Source: Candidatus Poribacteria bacterium
GTDB lineage: Bacteria > Abyssobacteria > SURF-5
NCBI GenBank assembly: GCA_016215705.1
Contig: JACRIR010000085.1
Coordinates: forward strand, 1-46,853
Reading direction: 5' to 3'
Length of the DNA: 46,853 nucleotides
Part shown: positions 17,798-28,200 of the stretch, in pieces
Layout: each line of letters starts with the position of its first letter
Numbering within the stretch: the stretch's first letter is position 1
The notes under the pieces: generated by a model
The model's input: only the letters and a program-made list of their open reading frames with translations
The model's database searches: none
Told to the model about the DNA's origin: nothing
Program-made: the position numbers and the translations under genes

Positions 17798-17806
17798 TGG
17801 TATAAT
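17798..17806 (+). promoter_or_regulatory. extended -10 promoter for the RND operon
   Basis: TGGTATAAT is a TGn-extended consensus -10 box. No good -35 box lies at 17 bp. The leader to 17918 is about 105 nt and contains a decayed family A repeat (17866-17898). Confidence 0.45.
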
Positions 17807-17865
17807 AATCTGTTTGTGTCACAAAGGAGTACAACGTTTTGAATTCCAATCATTAGACCTTGTGA

Positions 17866-17898
17866 GGTATCCCCCCACCCCATCGACAAAGGGGGATA
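17866..17898. repeat. decayed family A dispersed element
   Basis: TATCCCCCCACCCCATCGAC followed by AAAGGGGGATA. It has the outer arms of the element but an altered centre, and lies in the RND operon leader. Confidence 0.5.
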
Positions 17899-17917
17899 GC
17901 CAATTTCCCTTCAGCAA

Positions 17918-19087
17918 ATGGAGATCATGAATGAGATGAGTGCCAAGTCATATTCAGGTTTGGAGAAAACCGCGAATGTAGTTGCGCTTCTTGTCTTGCA
18001 TTGCTTGTTGATAACTCTGCCAATCGCTTGTTCCGGTGGAAGAGATGCAGAACCGGCGCAAAAGCCGGCTGTGCCGGTGGCTGCCGCCGTTGCTATTCAA
18101 AAGAGCGTTGCCGTGGAGCTTTACGCAATTGGCAATGTTGAAGCATATTCCACCGTGTCGGTCAAATCACAGGCGAATGGCGAACTGATCCAGGTCCATT
18201 TCACGGAGGGTCAAGGCGTGAAAAAGGGAGACCCCCTTTTCACGATAGACCCTCGCCCGTATGAAGCCGCAATCAAGCAGGCTGAGGCAAACATGGCAAA
18301 AGACACGGCGCAATTGGAGAACGCGAGAAGGGAAGCTCACCGCTTCGAGGAGCTTTCCCAACAAGGCCTTGTAGCCCAGGAGCAGTACGATCGGGTTCGC
18401 ACAACCGCGGCCGCTCTCGAGTCTGCCGTGCAAGCTGACAAGGCGCTCGTCGAAAACGCCCATCTGCAGTTGAAATACTGCCACATTCATGCGCCCATTA
18501 GCGGCGTCGCCGGAAGTCTCATCGTTGATCAAGGCAACCTGATTAAGGCGAACGCGGATACTCCCATGGTGGTCATCAATCAAATACAACCCATCTATGT
18601 GAGTTTTTCCGTGCCTGAAACACACCTGTCCGAAATAAAGAAACGCATGTCTTCGGGACAAATAGGAGTCGACGCCGCGGCAACCAAAGGCGAGGCGCAC
18701 CCGGCGGAAGGTGTGCTTGTTTTTGTGGACAACACCGTCGACAACAGCACGGGCACCATAAGACTTAAAGCGACATTTGACAATAAAGAGAACCAACTCT
18801 GGCCCGGTCAGTTTGTGAATGTTGCCATGACGCTTGCCGTACAAGAGGATGCGCTCGTGATTCCTTCGCGCGCCGTCCAGGCTGCGGAACAAGGCCAGTA
18901 CGTTTTTGTGATAAACAAGGACCTGACTGTCGATTCGCGTCCGATCTCCGTCGCCAGAACAGTAGGTAGCGAGGCGATTGTCGAGAAGGGGTTGCAGCCG
19001 GGTGAGCAGATTGTGACGGACGGGCAGTTGCGGCTTGTGTCAGGCGCAAAAGTGGAAGTCAAACCCGCTGCAGAAAACGGCAAGTAA
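17918..19087 (+). CDS. RND efflux periplasmic adaptor (MdtA/AcrA-like)
   Basis: 389 residues. A hydrophobic N-terminal segment ends in LPIACSGG, so it may be a lipoprotein anchored through Cys38, though Pro at -3 is unusual for a lipobox. The barrel-sandwich half motifs ANGELIQVHFTEGQGVKKGDPLFTIDPRPYEAAI and HAPISGVAGSLIVDQGNLIKA flank a coiled-coil hairpin (about 105-170), and a beta-barrel and membrane-proximal domain follow. This protein bridges the inner-membrane pump and an outer-membrane channel. The pump gene follows after 78 bp. No TolC-type gene is present here, so the channel must be encoded elsewhere. The ATG at 17927 is an alternative start. Confidence 0.92.
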   Translation: MEIMNEMSAKSYSGLEKTANVVALLVLHCLLITLPIACSGGRDAEPAQKPAVPVAAAVAIQKSVAVELYAIGNVEAYSTVSVKSQANGELIQVHFTEGQGVKKGDPLFTIDPRPYEAAIKQAEANMAKDTAQLENARREAHRFEELSQQGLVAQEQYDRVRTTAAALESAVQADKALVENAHLQLKYCHIHAPISGVAGSLIVDQGNLIKANADTPMVVINQIQPIYVSFSVPETHLSEIKKRMSSGQIGVDAAATKGEAHPAEGVLVFVDNTVDNSTGTIRLKATFDNKENQLWPGQFVNVAMTLAVQEDALVIPSRAVQAAEQGQYVFVINKDLTVDSRPISVARTVGSEAIVEKGLQPGEQIVTDGQLRLVSGAKVEVKPAAENGK

Positions 19088-19120
19088 GGGACTTCTCATA
19101 TCTGTCCATTCGAGAGCGAA

Positions 19121-19147
19121 AGGTAGATTCTTCGCTTCGTTCAGAAT
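19121..19147. repeat. dispersed repeat family C copy
   Basis: GATTCTTCGCTTCGTTCAGAATGG, reverse-complement of the element at 36319-36345 (CATTCTGAGCGAAGCGAAGAATC) with one change. It sits between the two RND genes. Confidence 0.65.
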
Positions 19148-19165
19148 GGCGGCATAGGGCGAGTA

Positions 19166-22100
19166 GTGAATATTTCAGAAATTTTTATCCGCCGGCCAAT
19201 CATGACGACCCTTGTCATGGCGGCCATACTGCTTTTCGGGGTTATCGGGTATCACCTCCTTCCGGTGAGCGATCTTCCAAATGTCGATTTTCCGACCATT
19301 CTGGTGACGGCCAGTCTTCCTGGCGCGAGCCCCGAGACTATGGCTTCGGCGGTGGCCACGCCCCTCGAGCGCCAGTTTTCCACGATTGCCGGCCTTGACT
19401 CCATGACCTCTACAAACGCTCTGGGGGGCACACAGATCACCCTCCAGTTCAACTTGAGCCGGAATATTGACGCGGCGGCGCAAGACGTGCAGGCAATGAT
19501 CGCTAAAGCCGAACGCCAACTGCCGCAGAACATGCCGAGCCCGCCTTCCTATCAGAAGGTCAACCCCGCTGACCAGCCGATTCTTTTCTTAGCGCTCAGG
19601 TCCCCGACTCTCCCTCTATCGACCGTCAACGAATATGCAGACACGTTCATTGCCCAACGCATATCGATGGTTAGCGGTGTGGCTCAGGTGCAGATTTTCG
19701 GCGCTCAGAAATACGCAGTGCGAACCCAGTTCAATCCCAAGGCCCTCGCCTCGCGCGGAATCGGCATTGATGAAGCAGCGGGGGCTGTTCAGGAAGGAAA
19801 TGTGAACCTTCCGACTGGGGCCTTGTTCGGGCAGGATAAAGCATTCACGGTTCAGGCGACCGGACAATTGTACAATGCCGCGGCCTACCGCCCGCTGATT
19901 GTGGCTTACCGCAACGGCTCTCCCGTGCGCCTCGAAGAACTCGGCAATGTCGTGGACAGCGTAGAAAACAACAAGATAGCCACGTGGTACGTTGATGCCC
20001 GCAGCGAAACCCGCTCAATTGTTCTTGCCATACAGCGCCAACCAGGCACAAATACGGTGCAAGTCGTGGATTCAATAATGGAATTGATCCCCACATTCCG
20101 CGCGCAGATGCCCGCTTCGGTCTCTCTCGACGTCCTCCTTGACCGCTCCGTTTCGATCCGCGAGTCGGTCCGTGACGTCAAATTCACTCTCCTGCTTACA
20201 GCCTTCCTGGTAGTCATGGTGATATTTCTCTTTTTGCGGAATCTGTCCGCGACCGTTATTCCCAGTCTTGCGTTGCCTGCGTCGATTATCTTCACGTTCG
20301 CCGTGATGTATCTGTTGGATTACAGCCTCGACAACCTCTCGTTGATGGCATTGATACTGGCGGTCGGGTTCGTGGTCGACGACGCTATCGTCATGCTCGA
20401 GAACATCGTGCGTCACATGGAAAAAGGCGAGGGAACACTTGAAGCTGCTCTCAATGGCTCGAAAGAGATCGGGTTCACTATCTTATCAATGACTCTGTCT
20501 CTTGTCGCGGCCTTCATTCCCATACTGTTCATGGGCGGGATTCTGGGGCGTTTGCTCAATGAGTTCGCCGTCACTATAAGTGTAGCGATTCTGACCTCGG
20601 GCTTTGTTTCTTTGACTCTTACGCCGATGCTTTGCAGCAGGTTCTTGCGACCGTCTGCCGGGGAAGAACACGGCCGCATGTATGCCGCGTTGGAACATTT
20701 CTTCGATGGGATGCTGGCCGTCTACGAGAGAAGTCTTAGGCTTGTGTTGAGGCATCGACGGGTTACCATGATAATCACCGGCGTTACCCTTATTGCGACG
20801 ATCTATCTGTTCGTTACTGCGCCCAAAGGGTTCATGGCCAGCGAGGACACCGGCCAGATATTTGCCGTCACTGAAGCCCAACAGGGAATTTCTTTCGATT
20901 CCATGGTTAAACACCAGCGGGCATTGGCGTCCATGATCCGTCAGGATCCGAACGTTGATTTGTTTATGTCGAGCGTGGGCTCGGGAAGCGGAAGCACCGC
21001 CAGCAACACCGGTCGAATGTTCATTCGGCTGACACCCCGGTCGGAGCGCCGCCTCAACGCGGATGAAGTGATCCAGGAACTTCGGAAGAAAGCAGCGGAA
21101 GTGATGGGCATCAATGCCTTCATGCAGAATCCGCCACCCATCCGCATCGGCGGCCAATTCACCAAGAGCCAGTACCAGTTCACACTGCAGAGCCCTGATA
21201 CCGAAGAGCTTTACAAATACTCCACGGTCCTCGAGGCCAAGTTGCACGAACTGCCGCAACTGCAAGACGTCACAAGTGATTTACAGATCAAGAATCCTGA
21301 GGTCAACGTGGAAATTGACCGTGATAGGGCTTCGGCGCTCGGCGTTACCGCCAAGCAAGTCGAGAACGCATTGAGCATAGCCTACGCCTCGCAGCAGATT
21401 TCCACAATCTACGCGCCGAACAATCAGTACCGGGTTATTGCTGAAGTCGAGCCTCAATATCAGAGCGACCCGTCTGCCTTGTCGCTACTCTACGTAAGAT
21501 CGGCAAAGGGAAAACTTGTTCCCATCAATGCCGTTGCCCGCCTGACCCAAACGATTGGTCCACTGAGTGTGAATCATCTCGGACAAATCCCGTCAGTGAC
21601 CCTTTCCTTCAATCTCAAGCCTGGCGTAGCTCTGGGCGACGCTGTTGCGCTTGTCAATAAGGCTGCGCACGCAACTCTTCCGCATAGCGTCAGCACAAGC
21701 TTTCAGGGCACGGCGCAAGCATTTCAATCATCGCTGCAGGGTCTATGGATTCTCCTGATCATGGCGATCCTGGTGATCTACATAATACTGGGAATACTTT
21801 ACGAGAGTTTCATCCACCCGGTGACGATACTCTCAGGCCTGCCGTCCGCAGGGCTTGGAGCCCTCCTGGTACTTCTGCTGTTTCGTTTGGACCTCGGTGT
21901 ATACGGCTTTGTCGGAATTATCATGCTGGTCGGCATCGTGAAAAAGAACGGCATAATGATGATCGATTTTGCCCTGGATGCCCAGAGAAATGAAGGGAAG
22001 AAGCCCATTGATGCGATTTACGAAGGATGTGTCATCAGATTCCGCCCGATAATGATGACCACGATGGCCGCATTGGTGGGAACCCTCCCTATCGCCATCG

Positions 22101-22261
22101 GCATGGGCGCCGGAGCAGAGGCGCGCAGGCCGCTGGGGCTTGCGGTGGTAGGCGGACTCCTCGTTTCTCAATTGCTCACTCTGTATATAACGCCCGTTTT
22201 CTACACATACATGGAGTCATTCCAGGAAAGAATGAGCGCCCTGTTCGGCAAACGCAGATGA
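19166..22261 (+). CDS. RND efflux transporter, HAE1/MdtB-MdtC type
   Basis: 1031 residues, the normal size. It is a proton-driven inner-membrane pump for drugs, bile-like compounds or other amphiphiles. Typical features are the N-terminus ISEIFIRRPIMTTLVMAAILLFGVIGY, the first large periplasmic loop with LPNVDFPTILVTASLPGASPETMASAVATPLE, the proton-relay pair in VGFVVDDAIVMLENIVRH (helix 4), and the duplicated second half ending in VGIVKKNGIMMIDFALDA and RFRPIMMTTMAALVGTLPIA. The start is GTG with AGGGCGAG upstream. It pairs with the adaptor just upstream. Confidence 0.95.
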   Translation: MNISEIFIRRPIMTTLVMAAILLFGVIGYHLLPVSDLPNVDFPTILVTASLPGASPETMASAVATPLERQFSTIAGLDSMTSTNALGGTQITLQFNLSRNIDAAAQDVQAMIAKAERQLPQNMPSPPSYQKVNPADQPILFLALRSPTLPLSTVNEYADTFIAQRISMVSGVAQVQIFGAQKYAVRTQFNPKALASRGIGIDEAAGAVQEGNVNLPTGALFGQDKAFTVQATGQLYNAAAYRPLIVAYRNGSPVRLEELGNVVDSVENNKIATWYVDARSETRSIVLAIQRQPGTNTVQVVDSIMELIPTFRAQMPASVSLDVLLDRSVSIRESVRDVKFTLLLTAFLVVMVIFLFLRNLSATVIPSLALPASIIFTFAVMYLLDYSLDNLSLMALILAVGFVVDDAIVMLENIVRHMEKGEGTLEAALNGSKEIGFTILSMTLSLVAAFIPILFMGGILGRLLNEFAVTISVAILTSGFVSLTLTPMLCSRFLRPSAGEEHGRMYAALEHFFDGMLAVYERSLRLVLRHRRVTMIITGVTLIATIYLFVTAPKGFMASEDTGQIFAVTEAQQGISFDSMVKHQRALASMIRQDPNVDLFMSSVGSGSGSTASNTGRMFIRLTPRSERRLNADEVIQELRKKAAEVMGINAFMQNPPPIRIGGQFTKSQYQFTLQSPDTEELYKYSTVLEAKLHELPQLQDVTSDLQIKNPEVNVEIDRDRASALGVTAKQVENALSIAYASQQISTIYAPNNQYRVIAEVEPQYQSDPSALSLLYVRSAKGKLVPINAVARLTQTIGPLSVNHLGQIPSVTLSFNLKPGVALGDAVALVNKAAHATLPHSVSTSFQGTAQAFQSSLQGLWILLIMAILVIYIILGILYESFIHPVTILSGLPSAGLGALLVLLLFRLDLGVYGFVGIIMLVGIVKKNGIMMIDFALDAQRNEGKKPIDAIYEGCVIRFRPIMMTTMAALVGTLPIAIGMGAGAEARRPLGLAVVGGLLVSQLLTLYITPVFYTYMESFQERMSALFGKRR

Positions 22262-22277
22262 TCCCTCCTTGCGAATG

Positions 22278-22286
22278 TGGTATAAT
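22278..22286 (+). promoter_or_regulatory. extended -10 promoter of the restriction-modification gene
   Basis: TGGTATAAT, TGn-extended consensus -10, about 30 bp before the ATG at 22316. The -35 region overlaps the stop of the RND gene and is poor. Confidence 0.5.
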
Positions 22287-22315
22287 TGCTGCATTCGACC
22301 TCAAGATATCCAGTT

Positions 22316-25300
22316 ATGCTTGAATCATACCTGACCAAAATATCCGATACATATGCGCGCGGAGACGCCCGGGAGGAAAGCTACTACTCCGCTCTGGAAC
22401 AACTGCTATCTGAGTATGCGGAATCAGCGGGAAAGAGCGGGATTCGCATTACGACCCTTCCGAAAAAGACTGAAGCGGGCAATCCCGATTTTCGAGTCTG
22501 GGATGGAAAGCAGCACATCACCGGCTACATCGAGGCTAAAGCGCCCTCGGTAGAGTATCTCGACGAAGTAGTTACCTCGGATCAACTCAGGCGCTACCTT
22601 GGCACATTCCCCAATCTCATGTTGACGAACTTCCTCGAGTTCAGACTTTACCGCGATGGCCGCCTCATTGATCGCACACAGATCGCAAGGCCGGCGATAC
22701 TAACGCGAGTCAAGACCCACCCCGTGGTCGAAAGCAAAGAGGATTTTTTCAAGCTTATTGATAGGTTCCTTTCCTTTTCTCTGCCAAAAGTTTACTCCGC
22801 AAAATCTCTGGCAATCGAACTCGCCAAACGTACCAGGTTTATGAAAGACGAGGTGATTGCCGAGGAACTCAAGGAAAAGCATAATTCTGCATCCGCCGCA
22901 TTATTTGGTTTCTATGAGGCTTTCCAGACGCATCTTATCGCAGGACTCACTCGCGACGATTTCGCAGACCTTTACGCCCAGACCATCGCGTATGGGCTTT
23001 TCGCCGCGCGAACTCGCGCCGAAAATGGTTTTAACCGCAAGCTCGCCTTCGACAACATCCCTCGAACTATCGGTATACTCCGAGACGTGTTTCGCTACAT
23101 TTCACTCGGCGACGTGCCCCCGCAGATGGAATGGATATTGGACGACATATCTCAAGTCCTCGCAGTCGCCGATGTGCATAAGATACTCCATGACTTCTAC
23201 CACGAAGGCAAGGGCAAAGACCCTATCATCCATTTCTATGAGACGTTCCTGGCCGAATACGACCCCAAGGAGCGCGAGCGCCGGGGTGTCTATTACACAC
23301 CTGAAGCCGTTGTCTCGTATATCGTACGCTCACTGAATTCAATCCTGAAGGACTACTTCGAGAAGCCGGATGGCTTTGCCTCGGCAAACGTGCTCGTGCT
23401 TGACCCCGCGGCAGGAACGCTCACGTTTCTCGCGGAAGCTGCTAGAGTCGCTGTTGAGGAGTTCGTCGGCAAATATGGTGAGGGTGGCCGAAAGAATCTC
23501 ATTGGGGATCACGTCCTCAAGAATTTCTATGCGTTCGAACTCATGATGGCGCCGTATGCCGTCGGCCACATGAAGATGTCGTTCTTGCTCGAAGAACTGG
23601 GCTACAAACTGAAGAAAGACGAACGGTTTAAGCTATACCTCACCAATACGCTTGAAATGGATGACCTGCCGGGAACGACAACGCCGATTGCGTCATCGCT
23701 CGCCGAAGAATCGCACCTGGCCGGCGAGGTCAAGAGGAAAACGCCTATCCTTGCCATCCTCGGGAATCCGCCTTACTCCGGACACTCATCCAACATCGGC
23801 GAGTGGATTTCGGATGAAATCCGCGAATACTACAAAGTTGACGGTAAACCACTTGGCGAACGAAACCCAAAGTGGCTTCAAGATGATTATGTGAAGTTTA
23901 TTCGGTTCGCACAGTGGAAGATTGACCAGGCGGGCGAGGGGGTGCTCGGGTTCATCACGAATCACAGTTATCTCGACAATCCAACGTTTCGCGGCATGCG
24001 GCAATCGCTCATGAACAGTTTCAACGAGCTTTACCTGCTCGACCTACACGGGAACGCGCTCAAGAAAGAGAAATGCCCCGACGGCAGTAAAGATGAGAAC
24101 GTGTTCGACATCCGCCAGGGTGTCGCCATCATGCTGGTCATAAAAAAGAAAGGCATCAAGAAGAAGGTAGCCCACTGTGAGCTTTGGGGGCCGAGAGAGA
24201 GCAAGTACAAATGGCTGCTCGAACATGATCATAAAAACACACGCTGGAAGACGATCTCCCCAAAGTCGGAGTTCTATCTTTTTGTTCCGAGAGACGGCAA
24301 GCTTTCCGCAAAATATCACGTGTTTTTGAAGATAACCGAAATCTTTCCGGTGAATAGCGTGGGAATCGTGACGGCTCGTGACAAGTTTGTCATTGACTTC
24401 ACCGAAGAAAGCATTAGAAATCGCATTCTGTCATTTGTAAACCCAAGAACAACCGATTCCCAGATACAAATGGCTTTTGGGCTAAGAGACAAGGCCGATT
24501 GGACGCTTCGAGGGGCCAGGAAGAAAGTCTCGGCTAATGAAAATTGGCAAAAGTCTATTTCGCCAATCCTCTACAGGCCCTTTGACATCAGATTTATTTT
24601 CTATGATGATGCCCTGATTGAACGCTCCCGCAGAGAAGTCATGCGGCATATGATTTCCGGAGACAACATCGGGTTGGTCCTGCCTCGTCGAGTTGAAATG
24701 CATGGCGACTACCGCCATTGTTTCTGCACTTCGCATTTGCTGGAGCATGTGGCCCTTTCGCTAAAGACGATCGACTACCTGTTTCCGCTCTTCGTATATC
24801 CCCGTGCGGAGGAGGAACAAGAACAGAAAGAATTTGGTCATCATCCGCCGATTTCCAGAGATAAAGTTCCGAATTTGGCTCAAGGCTTCCTGGAAACACT
24901 GAAGAGCAAACACTGCCATTATCCGTCGCCGGAGGAGGTTTTCAACTATGTTTATGGTATTCTCTCATCGCCAATATACCGTGAGAAATATGCTGACCTT
25001 CTAAAAGGCGATTTCCCGAGAGTGCCGTTCACAAGCGAGCACAAACTGCTTGTCCGCATGGGCAAGTTGGGTCAGCAGCTTGTAGATTTGCATTTGCTTA
25101 AGTCCCCCGAGTTGGAGAAGCCTATCGCGCGGTTTCATGGCAAAGGGAACAGTAGAGTGGAGAAACCTCTCTATGACGGGAAGGAAGAGCGAGTTTATAT
25201 CAACAAGACCCAATACTTCGAGGGAATAGGAAAGGAGGTTTGGAACTATCAGATTGGTGGATATCAGGTACTCGAGAAATGGCTCAAGGACCGCAAGGAG

Positions 25301-25441
25301 CGCTATCTCGATCTCGAAGATGTCAAGCATTACTGCCGCATTGTGACTGCCCTAAAGAAGACCATCGAGATTCAGTGTGAAATCGACGCCGTCTATCCGC
25401 AAATAGATGAGTCGGCCATCCCCTTTTCAACCGGAGAATAA
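22316..25441 (+). CDS. single-chain restriction-modification enzyme (type ISP/IIG-like, N6-adenine)
   Basis: 1041 residues from the ATG. The N-terminal nuclease is a PD-(D/E)xK fold: Pro57-Asp58 in GNPDFRV, then Glu73-Ala-Lys75 in GYIEAKAP. A helical linker follows, then the methyltransferase core with motif I VLDPAAGTLTFLAEA (about 361-375) and motif IV NPPY at 484-487, which marks adenine-N6 (gamma-class) methylation. The last 350 residues should hold the target-recognition domain. The chain appears complete and both active sites look intact. A helicase domain such as true type ISP enzymes carry between nuclease and methylase is not evident, so type IIG or a short ISP relative fits better. 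No separate specificity or restriction gene is adjacent. Confidence 0.85.
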   Translation: MLESYLTKISDTYARGDAREESYYSALEQLLSEYAESAGKSGIRITTLPKKTEAGNPDFRVWDGKQHITGYIEAKAPSVEYLDEVVTSDQLRRYLGTFPNLMLTNFLEFRLYRDGRLIDRTQIARPAILTRVKTHPVVESKEDFFKLIDRFLSFSLPKVYSAKSLAIELAKRTRFMKDEVIAEELKEKHNSASAALFGFYEAFQTHLIAGLTRDDFADLYAQTIAYGLFAARTRAENGFNRKLAFDNIPRTIGILRDVFRYISLGDVPPQMEWILDDISQVLAVADVHKILHDFYHEGKGKDPIIHFYETFLAEYDPKERERRGVYYTPEAVVSYIVRSLNSILKDYFEKPDGFASANVLVLDPAAGTLTFLAEAARVAVEEFVGKYGEGGRKNLIGDHVLKNFYAFELMMAPYAVGHMKMSFLLEELGYKLKKDERFKLYLTNTLEMDDLPGTTTPIASSLAEESHLAGEVKRKTPILAILGNPPYSGHSSNIGEWISDEIREYYKVDGKPLGERNPKWLQDDYVKFIRFAQWKIDQAGEGVLGFITNHSYLDNPTFRGMRQSLMNSFNELYLLDLHGNALKKEKCPDGSKDENVFDIRQGVAIMLVIKKKGIKKKVAHCELWGPRESKYKWLLEHDHKNTRWKTISPKSEFYLFVPRDGKLSAKYHVFLKITEIFPVNSVGIVTARDKFVIDFTEESIRNRILSFVNPRTTDSQIQMAFGLRDKADWTLRGARKKVSANENWQKSISPILYRPFDIRFIFYDDALIERSRREVMRHMISGDNIGLVLPRRVEMHGDYRHCFCTSHLLEHVALSLKTIDYLFPLFVYPRAEEEQEQKEFGHHPPISRDKVPNLAQGFLETLKSKHCHYPSPEEVFNYVYGILSSPIYREKYADLLKGDFPRVPFTSEHKLLVRMGKLGQQLVDLHLLKSPELEKPIARFHGKGNSRVEKPLYDGKEERVYINKTQYFEGIGKEVWNYQIGGYQVLEKWLKDRKERYLDLEDVKHYCRIVTALKKTIEIQCEIDAVYPQIDESAIPFSTGE

Positions 25442-25493
25442 GACAAAAACATCTTCCTTTCATTCGTGTCCTTCGTGTTCCAACTCTTCTTCT

Positions 25494-26252
25494 TCAGCTT
25501 TTCAGCACCCTGCTTAAGAACGCCCTTGTCCGTTCTGTCTTCGGGTTGGTGAATATTTCTTCGGGCGAACCTGTCTCCACTACGTCGCCCTTGTCGAAAA
25601 CGGCCACCTTATCGGCGATCTCTCGAGCGAACCCCATTTCGTGAGTGGCGACCAACGTTGTCATGCCGTCGTTGTTGACCAGGTCCCTGATTACGGAAAG
25701 GACTTCACCGACCATCTCGGGGTCGAGCGAAGAAGTCGGCTCGTCGAAGAGCATGGCTTCGGGCTTCATTGCAAGAGCGCGCGCAATCGCCACCCTTTGC
25801 TGCTCGCCGCCGGATAATTGATCGGGATAACTGTCGGCTTTGTTTTCGAGGTTTATCCTTCGCAAGAGTGAGCGAGCATCCGCGACGGCGATGTCCTTTT
25901 CCGTGCGGAGCACCTGTACCGGCGCCTCGATGATATTCTCGAGGGCGGTCATGTGCGGGAACAGATTGAACTGCTGAAAGACCATGCCGACCTTGAGCCT
26001 GATCTGTCGAATGGCTTCTCTTTCCGCCCGCGTCGGGTGCTTTCTATTAATCGAGTGCATCTCGACGCCGCTGACGATGACTTCGCCTCTCTGAAAATAC
26101 TCAAGCGCATTGACGCAACGCAGAAAAGTGCTTTTCCCGCTTCCCGACGGCCCTATTACAACAACAACTTCTCCCCTCTTGATGTCAAGGTCAATTCCCT
26201 TGAAGAGATGGTTCTCGCCGAAATACTTGTGGAGACCCCTGACCTTTATCAC
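25494..26252 (-). CDS. polar amino-acid ABC transporter ATPase (GlnQ-like)
   Basis: 252 residues. Walker [11 protein letters not shown]-loop in [17 protein letters not shown], signature [19 protein letters not shown], Walker [18 protein letters not shown] and H-loop VATHEMGFA are all intact and in family order. The ATG overlaps the stop of the upstream permease gene by 4 bp (ATGA), so the two are translationally coupled. It energises uptake of a polar amino acid such as glutamine, glutamate or histidine. Confidence 0.95.
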   Translation of the reverse strand: MIKVRGLHKYFGENHLFKGIDLDIKRGEVVVVIGPSGSGKSTFLRCVNALEYFQRGEVIVSGVEMHSINRKHPTRAEREAIRQIRLKVGMVFQQFNLFPHMTALENIIEAPVQVLRTEKDIAVADARSLLRRINLENKADSYPDQLSGGEQQRVAIARALAMKPEAMLFDEPTSSLDPEMVGEVLSVIRDLVNNDGMTTLVATHEMGFAREIADKVAVFDKGDVVETGSPEEIFTNPKTERTRAFLSRVLKS

Positions 26253-27787
26253 CGTTTCCCACCTTTCAGTCTTTCTTCGAGGCGTCGCGCAAGAAGCGAG
26301 AGCGGATAGCTCATGACGAAATACAGGAAGGCGACGATAAGCCCAAGCTCGAAGAACCTGAGTGTGGTCGCCGCGAGAATATTATAGGTCTTGGTGAGTT
26401 CGACCATCGCGATAATTGAGACGAGCGATGAATCCTTGAAGAGCGCAATGAAGTCGTTCGTTATACCGGGCAAAGCTATGCGCAGCGCCTGGGGCAATAT
26501 GATCCGCCGAATGGTGGTCGCCCGGGTCATGCCCAGGGAAAATGCCGCTTCGCTCTGGCCTTTGGAAATAGCGCCTATGCCGGCCCTGTAAAGTTCAGCC
26601 TCGTAAGCCGCATAGTTCATGCCCAAGCCCATAAGAGCAGCGACAACCGGGCTCATGGATATGCCGATATTGGGAAGACCGTAGTACAGGACGTAGAGTT
26701 GAATGAGGAGCGGCGTGCCACGGTAAAGCTCGATATAGCCGGTGGCGAGAGCGCTCAATGGAGGTCTTCCATAAAGCCTCATCAGCGTTAGCGCGAAGCC
26801 GAGAACGATCGCGAGAAACATCGACCCGACCGAGATGAGGATCGTGATACCTGCCCCTTTCAACAGCGTCGGAAAGAAGTTGGATATAGGCGCTCGTTTC
26901 GCTTCGTCAAGAGTCACCTGTGCATCGGATTCCTTTGCTTCCACGAAGAGTTTTCCTTGTGTGTCGTTCCACAGGTCCCACTTTTCATAAATTCGTCTGA
27001 TCTCCCCCGTTTGAAGAAGCTTGATAAGGATCGCATCGAGCTTCCTCTTAAGTTCTTCGTCTTGCTTTCGAATCGCAATTCCGTAGAATCCCTCGCCTAT
27101 CGGGGTTCCCGCATATCGAAGCTTCGGGTTCGGTTTCGCATAGTAGGCCGCTATCGGCAGATCAAGCAGTACGGCATCGAGCCTTCCAAGCGCCAGGTCT
27201 TCATAAGGCTCAGCCTGACCCGAATAAATCCTGACATCCACCCCTCCAAGCCCCGTGAGGATATCCTGTGCCACCGCGCCTGAGAGAGTGCCGACCCTTG
27301 TCCCCTTCAGTTCGTTGATTTCATTGATCCTCGTTTCGTCTTTTCTGACAACAAGCTGCTCGGTATAAATATAGTAAGGGATGGAAAACAGGACCACTTC
27401 CTTCCTCTGCGGGGTGATTTCAATCCCATTCATCACGATATCGAAGTCACCGCGATCAAGGGCAGGAATCAGGCTATCCCATGCGTTTTGGGTCTGTTGC
27501 GCTTTCACACCGAGATCTCGCGCGATCGCGTCGGCAAGGTCGACTTCAAAGCCAATGAGCTTTTGAGGGTTGTTAGGATCGGGGAAGACGTAAGGAGCGC
27601 CGCCCTCGGCATCCGAACCCCACAGCAGATGCCCGCGCTCGATTATCTTCTCAACGGCGGAAGATGGGGACGGACTCGAGACAACGGGACTGTCCTTATG
27701 TTCCTCGGAAGCCCACGACGGGATGGCAAGACAAAAAAGGAGACAAAGAGCAGCAAAAAGCGACGCCAGTGCTGGGAGTTTCTTCAT
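26249..27787 (-). CDS. fused amino-acid binding protein and permease
   Basis: 512 residues. A signal peptide (1-26, ending SWA) is followed by an SBP_bac_3 domain (about 45-270) with [33 protein letters not shown] and [25 protein letters not shown]. The C-terminal half is a HisM/GlnP-type permease with about five helices and the EAA loop ([23 protein letters not shown], then [24 protein letters not shown]). Fusing receptor and permease in one chain is known in GlnP-type importers, so two binding domains per transporter dimer are expected. It is in an operon with the ATPase, with a promoter at 27854-27881. Confidence 0.93.
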   Translation of the reverse strand: MKKLPALASLFAALCLLFCLAIPSWASEEHKDSPVVSSPSPSSAVEKIIERGHLLWGSDAEGGAPYVFPDPNNPQKLIGFEVDLADAIARDLGVKAQQTQNAWDSLIPALDRGDFDIVMNGIEITPQRKEVVLFSIPYYIYTEQLVVRKDETRINEINELKGTRVGTLSGAVAQDILTGLGGVDVRIYSGQAEPYEDLALGRLDAVLLDLPIAAYYAKPNPKLRYAGTPIGEGFYGIAIRKQDEELKRKLDAILIKLLQTGEIRRIYEKWDLWNDTQGKLFVEAKESDAQVTLDEAKRAPISNFFPTLLKGAGITILISVGSMFLAIVLGFALTLMRLYGRPPLSALATGYIELYRGTPLLIQLYVLYYGLPNIGISMSPVVAALMGLGMNYAAYEAELYRAGIGAISKGQSEAAFSLGMTRATTIRRIILPQALRIALPGITNDFIALFKDSSLVSIIAMVELTKTYNILAATTLRFFELGLIVAFLYFVMSYPLSLLARRLEERLKGGKR

Positions 27788-28200
27788 TTCAAGGCAATCT
27801 CGTAGGAACGACTATCGACCTCCAAGTCTCTTTTGGTAAACACTAGCAGCTATCATTTATCAGGACGCCCTGTTTTGTCAAGAAAAATCATGCAACCAAC
27901 AAAGAACTTGCCAAGATCGCGCATTGTGGAGATGACGATTGGTCGGTTTAAAAGCGTAGTTGTGTGCTCAATGTACATTTATGAACGGAAAAACCAGAAC
28001 AAGAAACTGCCTTGTTGAAGCTCGGGGAATAGGCAGCAAATGAGAAATGAACGTGCATTCAGAATGGCATCTTTCTTGCCTATCTCGCTACGAGTTCGCT
28101 CATTGGGCATCCTTTTGACAGCTTCCGAACGAAAAAAAGAATCAGTATTCTCAAGACCACAGACATGTCTCCAGCGGACCACGAGCGATAGAGGGACGGT
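27788..28200. other. 413-bp divergent intergenic region
   Basis: The proximal part is the importer promoter and leader. Apart from an isolated TTGACA at 28115-28120 with no good -10 box, I see no gene, hairpin or repeat in 27890-28200. Short open frames here have no ribosome site and no family-like sequence. Confidence 0.4.
27854..27881 (-). promoter_or_regulatory. promoter of the amino-acid importer operon
   Basis: TTGACA (27876-27881), 16 bp, TAAATG (27854-27859) on the minus strand, about 65 bp upstream of the ATG. Confidence 0.5.
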
